Source of the DNA: Salinilacustrithrix flava
Lineage (GTDB): Bacteria; Actinomycetota; Acidimicrobiia; Acidimicrobiales; Salinilacustritrichaceae
DNA: 64,000 nt
Direction: 5' to 3'
NCBI RefSeq assembly: GCF_041228405.1
Contig: NZ_CP133888.1
Location: 1-64,000 of the forward strand
Below the pieces are notes generated by a model. That model searched no databases and was not told the origin of the DNA. It saw nothing but the letters and a program-made list of their open reading frames with translations. Numbering within the stretch: position 1 is the first letter of the stretch; the number at the start of each line of letters is the position of its first letter. The position numbers and the translations under genes were made by a program. Positions 33,977 through 47,208 of this stretch are shown in pieces.

Positions 33977-34768
33977 GTGCGCCTGGCCACCTGGAACGTG
34001 AACTCGCTGAAGGCCCGACTCGAGCGCGTCGAGGCCTGGCTCGGGGAGGTGTCCCCGGACGTCCTGTGCCTCCAGGAGACCAAGATGGCCGACGACGCGT
34101 TCCCGGCGCTGGCCCTCGGCGCCCTCGGCTACGAGGGCGTGCACCACGGGCAGGGCCGCTGGAACGGCGTGGCGATCCTGTCCCGCATCGGCATCACCGA
34201 CGTGGTCCACGGCTTCGCCGACGGCGGCCCGCCCGACGACGAGGCCCGGCTGCTCACCGCCCGCTGCGGCTCCGCGGTGGTGGTCACCGCCTACGTCCCC
34301 AACGGCCGCGCCGTCGGGCACGAGCAGTTCCACTACAAGCTCGCCTGGCTCGAGCGCCTCGCCGCCCACCTCGACGTCGTCGCCGACCCATCCGAGGAGG
34401 TCGTCGTCTGCGGCGACCTCAACATCGCCCCCGAGGACCGCGACGTCTGGGACGTCGACGCCATCCACGGCGCCACCCACATCACCGACGACGAGCGAGC
34501 CCGCTTCCAGCGTCTCCTCGACTGGGGCCTGGTCGATGCGTTCCGCCGCTGCTACCCCGACGACGACCGGCTCTTCACCTGGTGGGACTACCGGGCCGGG
34601 AACTTCCACAAGCACAAGGGGATGCGCATCGACCACGTGCTGGTGAGCGAGCCCCTGGCCGAGCGGCTGTCCTGGTCGCTCGTGGACCGCAACGCGCGCA
34701 AGGGCACCGGCCCCTCCGACCACGCGCCGCTCCTGATCGAGGTCGCAGCCGAGGCGGTGCGGTCGTGA
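33977..34768 (+). CDS. xth: Exodeoxyribonuclease III
   Basis: A 263-residue AP endonuclease/3'-5' exonuclease for base excision repair. It has RLATWNVNSLKARLERVEAW, the metal-binding Glu in LCLQETKM, CGDLNIAPEDRDVW and the catalytic GPSDHAPLLIEV. The GTG start fits the family N-terminus exactly. Its stop overlaps the thioesterase start. Confidence 0.95.
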   Translation: MRLATWNVNSLKARLERVEAWLGEVSPDVLCLQETKMADDAFPALALGALGYEGVHHGQGRWNGVAILSRIGITDVVHGFADGGPPDDEARLLTARCGSAVVVTAYVPNGRAVGHEQFHYKLAWLERLAAHLDVVADPSEEVVVCGDLNIAPEDRDVWDVDAIHGATHITDDERARFQRLLDWGLVDAFRRCYPDDDRLFTWWDYRAGNFHKHKGMRIDHVLVSEPLAERLSWSLVDRNARKGTGPSDHAPLLIEVAAEAVRS

Positions 34769-35508
34769 GCGAGGACGAGGTCCCCACCGCGTTCGGGCCG
34801 AACAGCCCGACGTGGCCGAGCCGGCTCGCCGAGCTGGCCACCGAGGAGCCCACCCCGCGCCGCCGCGAGCTGCGCCGCCTGGCCGACGCCACCCGCCGGG
34901 TGCTGCACACGATGGTGATGAACGGCGCCGACGCCGACACCCTCGCCGCAGCCGCAGACGCGCTGGAGGCCGTCGCCGACGACCTCCAGCACCACGCCCA
35001 GCCGAGCCAGTCGATCTACGAGGGCTTCGGGGAGGCGGCGACCAGCGGCAACCCGCACGGCTTCTTCGACCACAGCCCGATGCTCGGCGTGGCCAACCCG
35101 ATCGCCCCGCCCATCGTCCTGCGCGGTGTCGACGAGCGCACCATGGAGGGCACCGCCACCTTCGGCCCCGCCTACGAGGGACCGCCCGGGTGCGTGCACG
35201 GCGGTTACATCGCGGCCGCGTTCGACGAGGTCCTCGGCGCCGTGCAATCGCTGTCGGGGCAGCCGGGCATGACGGGCACGCTCGTCGTGCGCTACCGCTC
35301 CCCCACGCCGCTGCACGAGCCGCTGCGCTTCACCGGCCGCTTCGAAGGTGTCGAGGGGCGCAAGATCCTCACCACCGGCACGCTCCACGCCGGCGATCGG
35401 CTCTGTGCCGAATCGGAGGGGACCTTCATCTCCGTGGACTTCGACCGGATGGCCGAGCTGCGATCGCGGCGGGCCGAACAGCAGGCCCGCCGCGACGACC
35501 AGACCTGA
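34765..35508 (+). CDS. PaaI-like hot-dog thioesterase
   Basis: A 247-residue protein. The N-terminal 100 residues are an extra helical region. The hot-dog domain (about 115-230) has the thioesterase motif PPGCVHGGYIAAAFDEVLG and LVVRYRSPTPLHEPL. It should hydrolyse an acyl-CoA; the substrate is unknown. GTG at 34765 overlaps the xth stop. Confidence 0.85.
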   Translation: MSEDEVPTAFGPNSPTWPSRLAELATEEPTPRRRELRRLADATRRVLHTMVMNGADADTLAAAADALEAVADDLQHHAQPSQSIYEGFGEAATSGNPHGFFDHSPMLGVANPIAPPIVLRGVDERTMEGTATFGPAYEGPPGCVHGGYIAAAFDEVLGAVQSLSGQPGMTGTLVVRYRSPTPLHEPLRFTGRFEGVEGRKILTTGTLHAGDRLCAESEGTFISVDFDRMAELRSRRAEQQARRDDQT

Positions 35509-35509
35509 C

Positions 35510-37114
35510 CTAGGAGCGCTTCGTGGCCCGCTTCGCGGCCTTCTTGGCGGGCGACTTCTTCGCCGCAGCCTTCTTCGTCGTGGCCTTCTTGGCCGGCGCC
35601 TTCTTGGCTGCAGCCTTCTTGGCCGGCGCCTTCTTCGCCGTCGACTTCTTCGCCGCAGCCTTCTTCGTCGTGGCCTTCTTGGCCGGCGCCTTCTTCGCCG
35701 TCGACTTCTTGGCCGCAGCCTTCTTCGTCGTGGCCTTCTTGGCCGGCGCCTTCTTCGCCGTCGACTTCTTCGTCGCCGCCTTCTTGGCGGGCGTCGCCTT
35801 CTTCTTGGTCGCGGCCTTCTTGGCCGCAGCCTTCTTCTTGCTCGCTGCCTTCTTGGTCGCCATGGCTGACGTCGCCTTCCTGTCCGTTGCCTTCTGGTCC
35901 GGTGCTGGCTTCTTCGCCGCAGCCCGTGCCCGGGTGCTCGATGCGGCCTTCTTCGCTGGTGCGGCCGCCTCTGCCGCGGCAGCCGCTTCGGCGGCCTCGG
36001 CATCGGCTTGCTGCTGGGCACGGAGCTTGCGGCGCTGGGAGACCGACAGCTTGCGATCCCCCTCCTCCGGCGGCCGAGCCGGCGCTGCCGCCGGGGCTGC
36101 CTCGCGGGCGGGTGCGTCGTCGGTGGCGGCGTCCTCGACGGCCGGCGCTTCGGCGTCGGGCGCGTCTTCGTCGGACACGTCGTCATCCGACGCGTCGAGC
36201 GCCATGCCGGGCATGGCGAGGTCGATGCCACGGCGTGGGGTGTCGATGGCCTTGACCACGAACTCGCGGGTCTCACCCAGCTCGAGGACCTCGCGCGCGC
36301 TTCGAGGTGGCGGGTCGGAGATGGACTTCAGCGAGATGTAGGCGCGGGTGCCGTCGCAGAGGACGTAGGCACCGTGGCTGGCGAACTGCTCGACCTCGGC
36401 CTCGATCACCGAGCCCACCGGGTGGGCGCCGACGAACTCGATGAAGGGCAGCGGCTCGTTGTAGGGCTCGGGCTCCTTGCCCCCGCGCTTGCGCCCGGCG
36501 GGCTCGTCGGCCTTGGCCTTGGCCTTGGTCCGCCCGGATGACTTCGCCGACTTGGACGACGACTTCGACCGCGACGACTTGGACGACTTCGAGGAGGACT
36601 TCGACGGGCGCTTGGACGCGGGCGTCTTCGTCTCGGCGGCCTTGGAGCCGCGGCGCTTGCGCTTCGCGTCGGACACGGCGCGGCGGCTGGTGGGCCCGCG
36701 CACCGGCGAGCGGGCGAGGAAGATCCACCCGACGCCGGGGACGTGCTTGCCACCCAGCAGGCGGCCCTCCTGGAAGAGCCAGTCGTAGGTGCCGTGGAAC
36801 TCCTGGAAGGAGTCGTTGGACAAGATGATGGCGTCGGCGCGGTCGGCGACCTCGAGGATGAAGGCGTCACCGCGACCGATCACACCCGCGGGGGGCGTGA
36901 TGATCTGGCCGCTGTTGACCTTCTCTTCGTACTGGTCGCGCTCGGAGGCGTCGATGCGGTGCCCGAAGGTGGCATCGACGATGACCGTCACGTTGGCGTG
37001 GTCGAACTCGGCGGTCACCGCGTCCACGGCCTCCAGCAGCTGCTGGAGGCTCGGGAGGGATCGACCCTCGGTTGCGATGTTGGATCCGTCGACGACGAGA
37101 TGCGTGGTTGGCAA
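35510..37114 (-). CDS. NYN nuclease - S1 - histone H1-like tail fusion protein
   Basis: A 534-residue protein with three parts. Residues 4-135 are an NYN/PIN-like RNase domain of the Zc3h12a (MCPIP1) type: HLVVDGSNIATEG with D9, VIVDATFGHRID with D47, GRGDAFILEVA and AIILSNDSFQEF. A Ser/Lys-rich linker (150-215) leads to an S1 RNA-binding domain (233-300: GSVIEAEVEQFASHGAYVL). An acidic stretch (305-350) and a Lys/Ala/Pro-rich histone H1-like tail (385-534) follow. TTG at 37114 is the only suitable start before the nuclease domain; no strong ribosome site is seen. It probably binds and cuts RNA near the nucleoid, which is inference. It ends against the thioesterase stop. Confidence 0.82.
   Translation of the reverse strand: MPTTHLVVDGSNIATEGRSLPSLQQLLEAVDAVTAEFDHANVTVIVDATFGHRIDASERDQYEEKVNSGQIITPPAGVIGRGDAFILEVADRADAIILSNDSFQEFHGTYDWLFQEGRLLGGKHVPGVGWIFLARSPVRGPTSRRAVSDAKRKRRGSKAAETKTPASKRPSKSSSKSSKSSRSKSSSKSAKSSGRTKAKAKADEPAGRKRGGKEPEPYNEPLPFIEFVGAHPVGSVIEAEVEQFASHGAYVLCDGTRAYISLKSISDPPPRSAREVLELGETREFVVKAIDTPRRGIDLAMPGMALDASDDDVSDEDAPDAEAPAVEDAATDDAPAREAAPAAAPARPPEEGDRKLSVSQRRKLRAQQQADAEAAEAAAAAEAAAPAKKAASSTRARAAAKKPAPDQKATDRKATSAMATKKAASKKKAAAKKAATKKKATPAKKAATKKSTAKKAPAKKATTKKAAAKKSTAKKAPAKKATTKKAAAKKSTAKKAPAKKAAAKKAPAKKATTKKAAAKKSPAKKAAKRATKRS
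35571..35770 (-). repeat. 60-bp tandem repeat coding the H1-like tail
   Basis: About three copies of a 60-base unit encode KKSTAKKAPAKKATTKKAAA. Two copies (residues 449-488) are identical in protein and the third diverges in its second half. Such tracts vary in copy number and are assembly risks. Confidence 0.8.
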
Positions 37115-37246
37115 AGTGGGACGCAGCAGGTTCGGTGGTGCAGGGCCCGCAGCTGCGATGCCGGACCCGCTCGACGTGACCCTACTGGCGGGACGCCCGC
37201 CATCCGCGGAGCACCACCATCTCGACGTCGTGGTAGGAACGCCGCC

Positions 37247-37903
37247 GTGCCCGACGCCGCCCCTCAGATCACCGCCGCGCTCTTCGACTTCGGAGGCGTG
37301 ATCCTGTCCAGCCCCTTCGACGCGTTCGCCGACTACGAGCGCGAGCACGGCCTGCCCGACGGGTTCATCCGCGGCCTCAACGCCACGAACCCAGACGACA
37401 ACGCCTGGGCGAAGATGGAGCGCAACGACGTCACCATCCCAGAGTTCTGCGCGCTGTTCGAGGCCGAGGCCCGGGCTGCGGGCGGCGAGCTGGACGCCGC
37501 CGCCGTGCTCGCCCGCCTGCGCGGCCAGATCCGACCGGCGATGGTGGAGGCGGTGCGCCGGTGCAAGGCGCGCCTCAAGACGGCGTGCCTCACCAACAAC
37601 TTCGTGGCGCCCGATGCCAGCCACCCCGAGGGACGCATGGACCCCGAGAGCTTCGACGGCGTGATGGACCTGTTCGACGTCGTCGTCGAGTCGTCCAAGG
37701 CCGGGTGCCGCAAGCCCGACCCCCGCTTCTACGAGATCGCCTGCGAGGAGCTCGGCATCGAACCGGCCGAAGCCGTCTTCCTCGACGACCTCGGCATCAA
37801 CCTCAAGCCGGCCAAGGCCATGGGGATGACGACCATCAAGGTCATCGATCCGGACGAGGCCATCGCCGAGCTCGAGCGCGTGGTCGGCTTCCCCCTCCGC
37901 TGA
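37247..37903 (+). CDS. HAD-superfamily hydrolase (epoxide hydrolase N-domain-like)
   Basis: A 218-residue HAD protein. Motif I is FDFGGVILSSP (the second Asp is Gly, as in the sEH-N/ACAD10 group), motif II TNN, motif III the Lys in KAGCRKPDP and motif IV FLDDLGINLKPA. It resembles the N-terminal phosphatase-like part of epoxide hydrolase and ACAD10. Phosphatase activity is uncertain because of the changed motif I. GTG at 37247 is the start, divergent from the NYN-S1 gene. Confidence 0.85.
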   Translation: MPDAAPQITAALFDFGGVILSSPFDAFADYEREHGLPDGFIRGLNATNPDDNAWAKMERNDVTIPEFCALFEAEARAAGGELDAAAVLARLRGQIRPAMVEAVRRCKARLKTACLTNNFVAPDASHPEGRMDPESFDGVMDLFDVVVESSKAGCRKPDPRFYEIACEELGIEPAEAVFLDDLGINLKPAKAMGMTTIKVIDPDEAIAELERVVGFPLR

Positions 37904-37929
37904 GAGGAACGACCGATATCGTCCGGGGC

Positions 37930-38739
37930 GTGACCATCCGCACGCGCCACAACGTCCACGTCAGCGGTCCCGACGACGGCCAGCCGATGGTGTTCGCGCA
38001 CGGCTTCGGCTGCGACCAGGCGATGTGGCGCCACGTCGCCCCCCGGTTCGCCGACCGCTACCAGGTGGTGCTGTTCGACCACGCCGGCGCCGGTGGCGCC
38101 GACCCAGCCGCCTACGACGCCGAGCGCCACGCCCGCCTCGAGGGGTACGCGACGGACGTCGTCGCGCTGCTCGAGGGCCTCGACCTGCGCGACGTCGTGT
38201 TCGTCGGCCACAGCGTCAGCGCGATGATCGGCGCCCTGGCCTCCGCCGAGGTGCCCGAGCGCTTCGCGCACCTCGTGATGGTCGGCCCCTCACCTCGCTA
38301 CCTCGACGACCCCGAGACCGGCTACGTCGGAGGCTTCGTGCGGGAGGACATCGACGGCCTGCTCGAATCCCTCGGGTCCAACTACCTCGGCTGGTCGGCC
38401 GCGATGGCACCGGCGATCGTCGGCAACGCCGACCGTCCCGAGCTGGGATCCGAGCTCACCGAGAGCTTCTGCCGGGCGGACCCCGAGATCCAGCGCCGCT
38501 TCGCCACGGCCACGTTCCTCGCCGACAACCGGGCCGACCTCGCCCGGGTCAGCACCCCGACGCTCGTGCTGCAGTGCCAGGACGACATCATCGCCCCCGA
38601 TGCCGTCGGCGAGTACGTCCACCGTCACCTCTCCGACAGCGAGCTCGTCCGCATGGCGGCAACCGGGCACTGCCCGAACCTCAGCGCTCCCGAGGAGACC
38701 GCCGCGGCGATCGACTCCTACCTGCGCGCCCGTCGATGA
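37930..38739 (+). CDS. rsbQ: RsbQ-like alpha/beta hydrolase
   Basis: A 269-residue alpha/beta hydrolase, the same length as Bacillus RsbQ. It has FAHGFGCDQAMWRHVAPRFA, the nucleophile in GHSVSAMIG, LFDHAGAGGADPAAYD, the acid in CQDDIIAP and the His in TGHCPNLS. In Bacillus, RsbQ hydrolyses or binds a small hydrophobic signal to activate the phosphatase RsbP under energy stress. The downstream gene is RsbP-like, supporting the same role. Confidence 0.88.
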   Translation: MTIRTRHNVHVSGPDDGQPMVFAHGFGCDQAMWRHVAPRFADRYQVVLFDHAGAGGADPAAYDAERHARLEGYATDVVALLEGLDLRDVVFVGHSVSAMIGALASAEVPERFAHLVMVGPSPRYLDDPETGYVGGFVREDIDGLLESLGSNYLGWSAAMAPAIVGNADRPELGSELTESFCRADPEIQRRFATATFLADNRADLARVSTPTLVLQCQDDIIAPDAVGEYVHRHLSDSELVRMAATGHCPNLSAPEETAAAIDSYLRARR

Positions 38740-38758
38740 CGGGCCGGTGACCGGGCCG

Positions 38759-39957
38759 ATGTCGGCACCAGGAGCCGAACCGACCGAGGGCTACGTCCGC
38801 GCCCTGATCGAGGACGACCCGCTCGAGCTCTACGAGACAGCGCCCTGCGGCTACCTCTCCGCCGAGGAGGACGGCCAGATCGTCAAGGTGAACCGCACCT
38901 TCTGCGATTGGACCGGCTTCCGGGCCGAGGACCTCGTCGGCCGCCGGTTCCAGACGCTGCTCGCCGTCGGCGACCGCATCTTCTACGAGACCCACTTCGC
39001 CCCGTCGCTGTCGCTGCAGGGGACCGTCCGGGAGATCGCAGCCGATGTGGTGTGCGGTGACGGCCGACGCCTCCCCGTGCTGATCAACGCCGTGCGGGCG
39101 GAGGGCCCGCACGGGATGCTCCGCACGCGCATCGCCGTCTTCGATGCCCGGGAGCGACGCGCCTACGAGCGCGAGCTGCTGGCCGAGCGGGAGCGCTCCG
39201 AGCGGGCCGCCCAGGAGGCCAGGACGCTCGCCGAGACCCTCCAGCGCACGCTCCTCCCCGCGTCGATGCCGACCATCGCCGGCATCGACGTCGGCGCGGC
39301 CTACCGCCCGGCGGGCGACGGGACGGTCGTGGGCGGCGACTTCTACGACGTGTTCCAGCTCGACGATCGGGCCTGGGGCGTGAGCCTCGGCGACGTCTGC
39401 GGCAAGGGCCCGGGCGCGGCGATCATCACCGCGCTGGCCCGGCACACGATCCGGGCGCTCGCCGTCCACACCGCGTCGACGAGCTCCGTGCTGGAGGGCC
39501 TGCACCAGGCCATCCTCCGCAGCCCCGACACCGACGGCTTCTGCACGGCGCTGTTCCTCACCGCCAGCGCCGGTGCCGCCGGCGAGGTGCACCTCCGCAT
39601 GTCCGCGGGCGGCCACCACCTCCCGCTCCTGGTCGGCACGGACGGCACCGTCTCGGAGGTGGGCCGCCGCGGCCACCTCCTCGGCATGCTCGAGCCGCTG
39701 CGCCTGCACGAGGCCGAGGCCACGATCGCCCCGGGCGAGTCGCTGGTGCTGTTCACCGACGGCGTGATCGAGGCCCGGCGGGGCGAGGAGCTCTACGGCG
39801 AGCAGCGCCTCCGCGAGCTGCTCGGCGACCTCCGCGACGCGGGCGCGCAGGCGCTCGCCGATGCGGTCACGGCCGACGCGGTCGACTTCCAGGGCGGCGA
39901 GCGGACGCGCGACGACATCGCGGTCGTGGTCCTGCGGGGCGCGGAGCGCCCCCCGGC

Positions 39958-39964
<7 letters not shown>
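38759..39964 (+). CDS. PAS-PP2C phosphatase, RsbP-like
   Basis: A 401-residue signalling phosphatase. A PAS domain (about 20-135: CGYLSAEEDGQIVKVNRTF, DWTGFRAEDLVGR) and a coiled coil (135-175) precede a SpoIIE/PP2C domain with ETLQRTLLPASMP, GGDFYDVFQLDD (metal Asp), SLGDVCGKGPGAA and TRDDIAVVVL. It would dephosphorylate an anti-anti-sigma factor when activated by the RsbQ-like partner just upstream. GTG at 38747 is an alternative start. No sigma or anti-sigma gene is nearby. Its end overlaps that of kgd by seven bases. Confidence 0.85.
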
Positions 39965-43581
<3,617 letters not shown>

Positions 43582-43633
43582 CTGGCGAGCGTACCGCCGG
43601 TCCCCGGCGGCGCCGTTGCCCAGGACCGCCGGA

Positions 43634-46600
43634 TCAGCCCGCGGAGGCCAGCGACCGGCACCGCTCGGCGTCGAGCGGGTGGCCGGCGGCCGCGAAGCCC
43701 GACACCGCCCGAGCGAAGTGCTGCTTCGCCAGCCCGGGGTCGCCGGCAGCGAGGCGAACGTGCCCGCGGACCTCCTCGTGGGCTGCGTGCCATGCAGGCA
43801 GACGCATGACGACCTGGGCGAGCCATGCGCTCGCCTCCTCGTACCGGAGGGCGCGATCGAGCTCACCGGCGGTGGCACACGCGATGGCTGCGGGCACGGC
43901 GAAGGTGATCCGGCACCCCGGGCAGGTCTCGAGCTGGCCCTGCACCGCGCTCTCGGCCTCGTCGACGGCCGCCAGCGCGGCCTCGGGGTCGCTCCCGGCC
44001 AGCGTGACCCGGGTCCCGTAGATCCGGTCGAGCAGGTGGAAGCCGATGTCGGTCACGCGAGCCAGGTCCAGGGCCTCGTCGAGGATCTGCGCCGCCTCGA
44101 GTGGCCGGCCGCGGTGGTGGGCGACCTCGGCCAGGCGCTGCAGGGCGTGGGCCTCGCCGACCGCTCCCCCGATGGCCCGGTGCAGCCGCGCCCCCTCCGC
44201 GAGGTCGCCCGCCGCGTCGTCGATGCGCCCGGCGTGCAGCTCGGCCTCGCCCCGGAGGTTCATGGCGAAGGCGTGGCCGCGCATCGCCCCCAGCCGCAGC
44301 GCCTCGTCGGCGAGCGCGTCTGCGAACGCGATGACCTCGTCGTAGGGACGGGCGCCGTAGAGGAAGCGCTGGGTCATGCAGAGGTGGCCGTCGAAGACCC
44401 GCACGGCGAGGTGAGGCACGTGCGCGGTGTCCCGCAGGTCGGCGAGGACGGAGTCGTGCAGCTCCCCTCGGGCGTGGGCGGCGGCGGCCTGCGCCCACGA
44501 CGCGATGACGATCGATGCCGTGTCCCCGGTCTGCAGGGCGAGGCGCCGGCTCTCCGCCGCCTTCGCGGTGCCGAACGCCGGGTCGGCGAAGCCGAGCGCG
44601 GCTGCACCGGCGTAGGTGAGGGCCTCGCTCAGGCGGCCGACCACCGAGGTCGGGCTGGCGCCGGCGATCGCCTCCAGCCCACCGGCGGGATCTCCCTGCT
44701 TGATCTGGGCGAGGGCCCGCATGGCCATGAGGTCGTGGGCCGTCACCGGCTCGGCTGCGGCGATGGCGGCGTCGTAGGCGCGCAGCGCTCGGGGGTCGCC
44801 CATCATGTCGAGGGACTGGGCTTCGATGCGCAGCGCCGAGGCGTTCGCGGGATCGTGGGCGAGCACCGGCTCGACGTGGCGTCGCGCATCGGCGAAGGCG
44901 CCGAGGGCCACCGCACGCTCGGCCGCGGCGAGCGAGGGATCCACGGCCTCGGCGGGGCGCTCGCCGGCGAGCCAGTGCCGGGCCACGGCCGCCGGAGCGG
45001 CACCGCTGTCGGCCAGCGCGGCCGCCGCCCGACGGTGGACCTCGAGGCGGCGGTGCGGGGGGAGCTGGCCGGCCAGCGCGCTGCGGACCAGCTCGTGGGC
45101 GAAGCGGTAGCGGTCGCCCACGACCACGAGCACGCCGGCATCGAGCGCGGTGTCGAGGAGGTCGTGCAGCTCCGGTTCGGGGCCGGCGAACAGGGCGAGC
45201 GCCGTGGACTGGTCCAGGTCGCCGCCGCCGAGGGCGAGCCGCCGCAACCCGTCGACGTCAGCCTCGGCGAGATCGGCGAGGCGTGCCGTCATCGCGGCAC
45301 CGACCGTGGCCACCGCGTCCGCGTCCTGGCCGGCGATTCGGGCAAGCTCCACCAGGATGAAGGGGTTCCCCGCCGCCTCGTCCCGGAGCCGGAGGCGGGT
45401 CGGCTCTGCCAGGTGCGGCGCGACCGCCCGGAGCAGCTCGTCGGCCTGGCGGTCCCCCAGCGGTCGCAGCTCCAGCTCGTGGCACCGACCGGCCCGGTCG
45501 AGCCGCCGCAGCACCTTGGCCAGCGACGCGTTGGCGGGCGCGTCGCGGCGCGCGAGCACCACGACGACATCCCGCACCGAGGCCGCGATGTGCCCCACCA
45601 CGTCGATCGTCGCCTCGTCGGCCAGGTGGGCGTCGTCGACGACCAGCACGGCCGGCCCGCCAGCGACTGCCCGGAGGAGCTGCTGCACGGCCCCGACGAC
45701 CTGGTGCCGGGAGAGCGGCCCCTCGGTCGGTCGGCCACCGAGGCCGGGAACCAGCGCGCCGAGGACCGCTGCGGCGTTGCCGGCGAGCTGCGGCAGCACG
45801 TCCCGGTCGTCCACGAGCAGCTCCTCCAGCAGCGGCAGCAGGGGCCCGTAGGGCTGGGCACCCCCGTCGGCGGTGGCCCAGAAGCACCGCCAGCCGGCCT
45901 CGGTGGCGAGCTCCCCCAGCTCCTGGCAGATGGTCGTCTTCCCCGATCCGGCGCCCCCGTGCACGACGACGGCTCCCCCGCGCCGGTCGGCGGCCGACCG
46001 CATCGCACCTTCGAGCACGGCGAGCTCGGCGTCGCGGCCGATGCACGCCACCGCATCGCTCCGGGAGCCGCTCGCCAGGCAGCGCTCGTGGAGGGTCCGA
46101 GACCGGTCGTCGGGCGCGACGCCGAGCTCGGAGGCGAGCGAGCGGCGGAGTGCGGCGTACCACCGCAGTGCCTCGGCGCGGGAGCCACGACGGAGGGCCG
46201 CCTCCATCAGCTCCTGGTGCGCCGGCTCGTCGGTGGGCTCCAGGGCCACGACATCGGCCCACCGCCCCGCGGCGCGGAGCAGGTCGAGCCGGAGCGCGCG
46301 GACGCTGCGCCGGCGGTGCTCGGCCCAGTCCTCGTAGCGAGCGACGGGGAGGAGCTCACCACCGCACGAGTCGGCGGCGGCGGCACACTCCTCCGGATCG
46401 GCGGCCGCGAGCGCGTCACCGCCGGCGACCTCGAAGGCGTCGACGTCGACCAGCACCTCTCGGTCGGGGAAGAGCGCGACGGTCCCGCCTCGGAGCACGA
46501 CCGCGTCGGCCTCACCGAGCACCTGGCGGGCGTGGTGCGCCGCCTTCCGCAGGTTGTTGGCGGCGGCGTCGGGCGACAGGTGCGGCCACAGCGCGTCGCA

Positions 46601-46780
46601 CACCTCGTCGCGGAGGAGCTGGCGACGTTCCGAGAGCGCGAGCAGCTGCACCAGCTCGGCCGAGCGGCGGCTCGGCCAGTCCCCCTCCTCCACGAGCACG
46701 TCGTCGGCGGCGACGCAGAAGCGGCCGAGGACCTCGATGCGCACCGCTGCTGCGGTCACCGACCCGTCGGCTGCAGCCAC
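43634..46780 (-). CDS. BTAD regulator with AAA ATPase and TPR-like repeats
   Basis: A 1048-residue regulator. An OmpR-type winged helix (about 12-95) and a BTAD domain (100-245) are followed by a STAND/AAA ATPase (250-520) with Walker A GGAGSGKTTICQE and Walker B LVVDDAHLAD. A helical TPR-like repeat region (620-1040) may bind ligands or partners. Such proteins resemble AfsR/SARP and LAL activators. It is the last of three minus-strand genes with truncated haemoglobin and a methyltransferase-like protein, and may control them. Confidence 0.85.
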   Translation of the reverse strand: MAAADGSVTAAAVRIEVLGRFCVAADDVLVEEGDWPSRRSAELVQLLALSERRQLLRDEVCDALWPHLSPDAAANNLRKAAHHARQVLGEADAVVLRGGTVALFPDREVLVDVDAFEVAGGDALAAADPEECAAAADSCGGELLPVARYEDWAEHRRRSVRALRLDLLRAAGRWADVVALEPTDEPAHQELMEAALRRGSRAEALRWYAALRRSLASELGVAPDDRSRTLHERCLASGSRSDAVACIGRDAELAVLEGAMRSAADRRGGAVVVHGGAGSGKTTICQELGELATEAGWRCFWATADGGAQPYGPLLPLLEELLVDDRDVLPQLAGNAAAVLGALVPGLGGRPTEGPLSRHQVVGAVQQLLRAVAGGPAVLVVDDAHLADEATIDVVGHIAASVRDVVVVLARRDAPANASLAKVLRRLDRAGRCHELELRPLGDRQADELLRAVAPHLAEPTRLRLRDEAAGNPFILVELARIAGQDADAVATVGAAMTARLADLAEADVDGLRRLALGGGDLDQSTALALFAGPEPELHDLLDTALDAGVLVVVGDRYRFAHELVRSALAGQLPPHRRLEVHRRAAAALADSGAAPAAVARHWLAGERPAEAVDPSLAAAERAVALGAFADARRHVEPVLAHDPANASALRIEAQSLDMMGDPRALRAYDAAIAAAEPVTAHDLMAMRALAQIKQGDPAGGLEAIAGASPTSVVGRLSEALTYAGAAALGFADPAFGTAKAAESRRLALQTGDTASIVIASWAQAAAAHARGELHDSVLADLRDTAHVPHLAVRVFDGHLCMTQRFLYGARPYDEVIAFADALADEALRLGAMRGHAFAMNLRGEAELHAGRIDDAAGDLAEGARLHRAIGGAVGEAHALQRLAEVAHHRGRPLEAAQILDEALDLARVTDIGFHLLDRIYGTRVTLAGSDPEAALAAVDEAESAVQGQLETCPGCRITFAVPAAIACATAGELDRALRYEEASAWLAQVVMRLPAWHAAHEEVRGHVRLAAGDPGLAKQHFARAVSGFAAAGHPLDAERCRSLASAG

Positions 46781-46808
46781 GCTGTCACCCTACGCCTCGT
46801 CCGCCGGA

Positions 46809-47177
46809 TCAGAGCCGGACGACGTCGCCCTTCATGGAGTAGAGGATGTGGAGGACCTCCGCCTGCTCACGCTCCCCGACGCCGAGCGACCCCATGGCGG
46901 CGATCGCATCGTCGAGCACGGCGACGAACTCGGCATCGTCGATGTTCATCCCGGTGTGCACGTCGGCGAGCGGACGCCCCTCGTAGGTCGGCACGCCGGA
47001 CAGGCCCGTGCAGAAGAACTCGGTTGCGCCGTCCACCAGCTGCTCACGGTCCATGGAGCCGTTGGCGTAGCGGGTGGCGATGAGCGGGTTCTGCAGGTGG
47101 TTCTCCAGCAGTCGCTCGGCCATCGCCCGGATGCCGTCGCGACCGCCGAGGCGCTCGAAGAGTGGGATCTGTTCCAT
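46809..47177 (-). CDS. glbN: Truncated haemoglobin, group I-like
   Basis: A 122-residue two-on-two globin starting MEQIPLFERLGGRDGIRAMA. The proximal His is probably in PLADVHTGMNIDDAEF, and EFFCTGLSGVPTYEGR fits the family. It binds O2 or NO; a role in NO detoxification or O2 sensing is plausible. It lies 28 bases upstream of the BTAD regulator and 31 downstream of the methyltransferase-like gene. Confidence 0.9.
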   Translation of the reverse strand: MEQIPLFERLGGRDGIRAMAERLLENHLQNPLIATRYANGSMDREQLVDGATEFFCTGLSGVPTYEGRPLADVHTGMNIDDAEFVAVLDDAIAAMGSLGVGEREQAEVLHILYSMKGDVVRL

Positions 47178-47208
47178 GAGGTGCTCCTTGTGTGTGGGTG
47201 GTTCGGGA

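Noticed and set aside
35523..36341. Apparent hydrophobic membrane protein (repeated FFAAAFFVVAFLAG) opposite the H1-like tail
   Set aside because: It is the reverse complement of Lys/Ala codons in the H1-like repeat; it has no ribosome site and no family.
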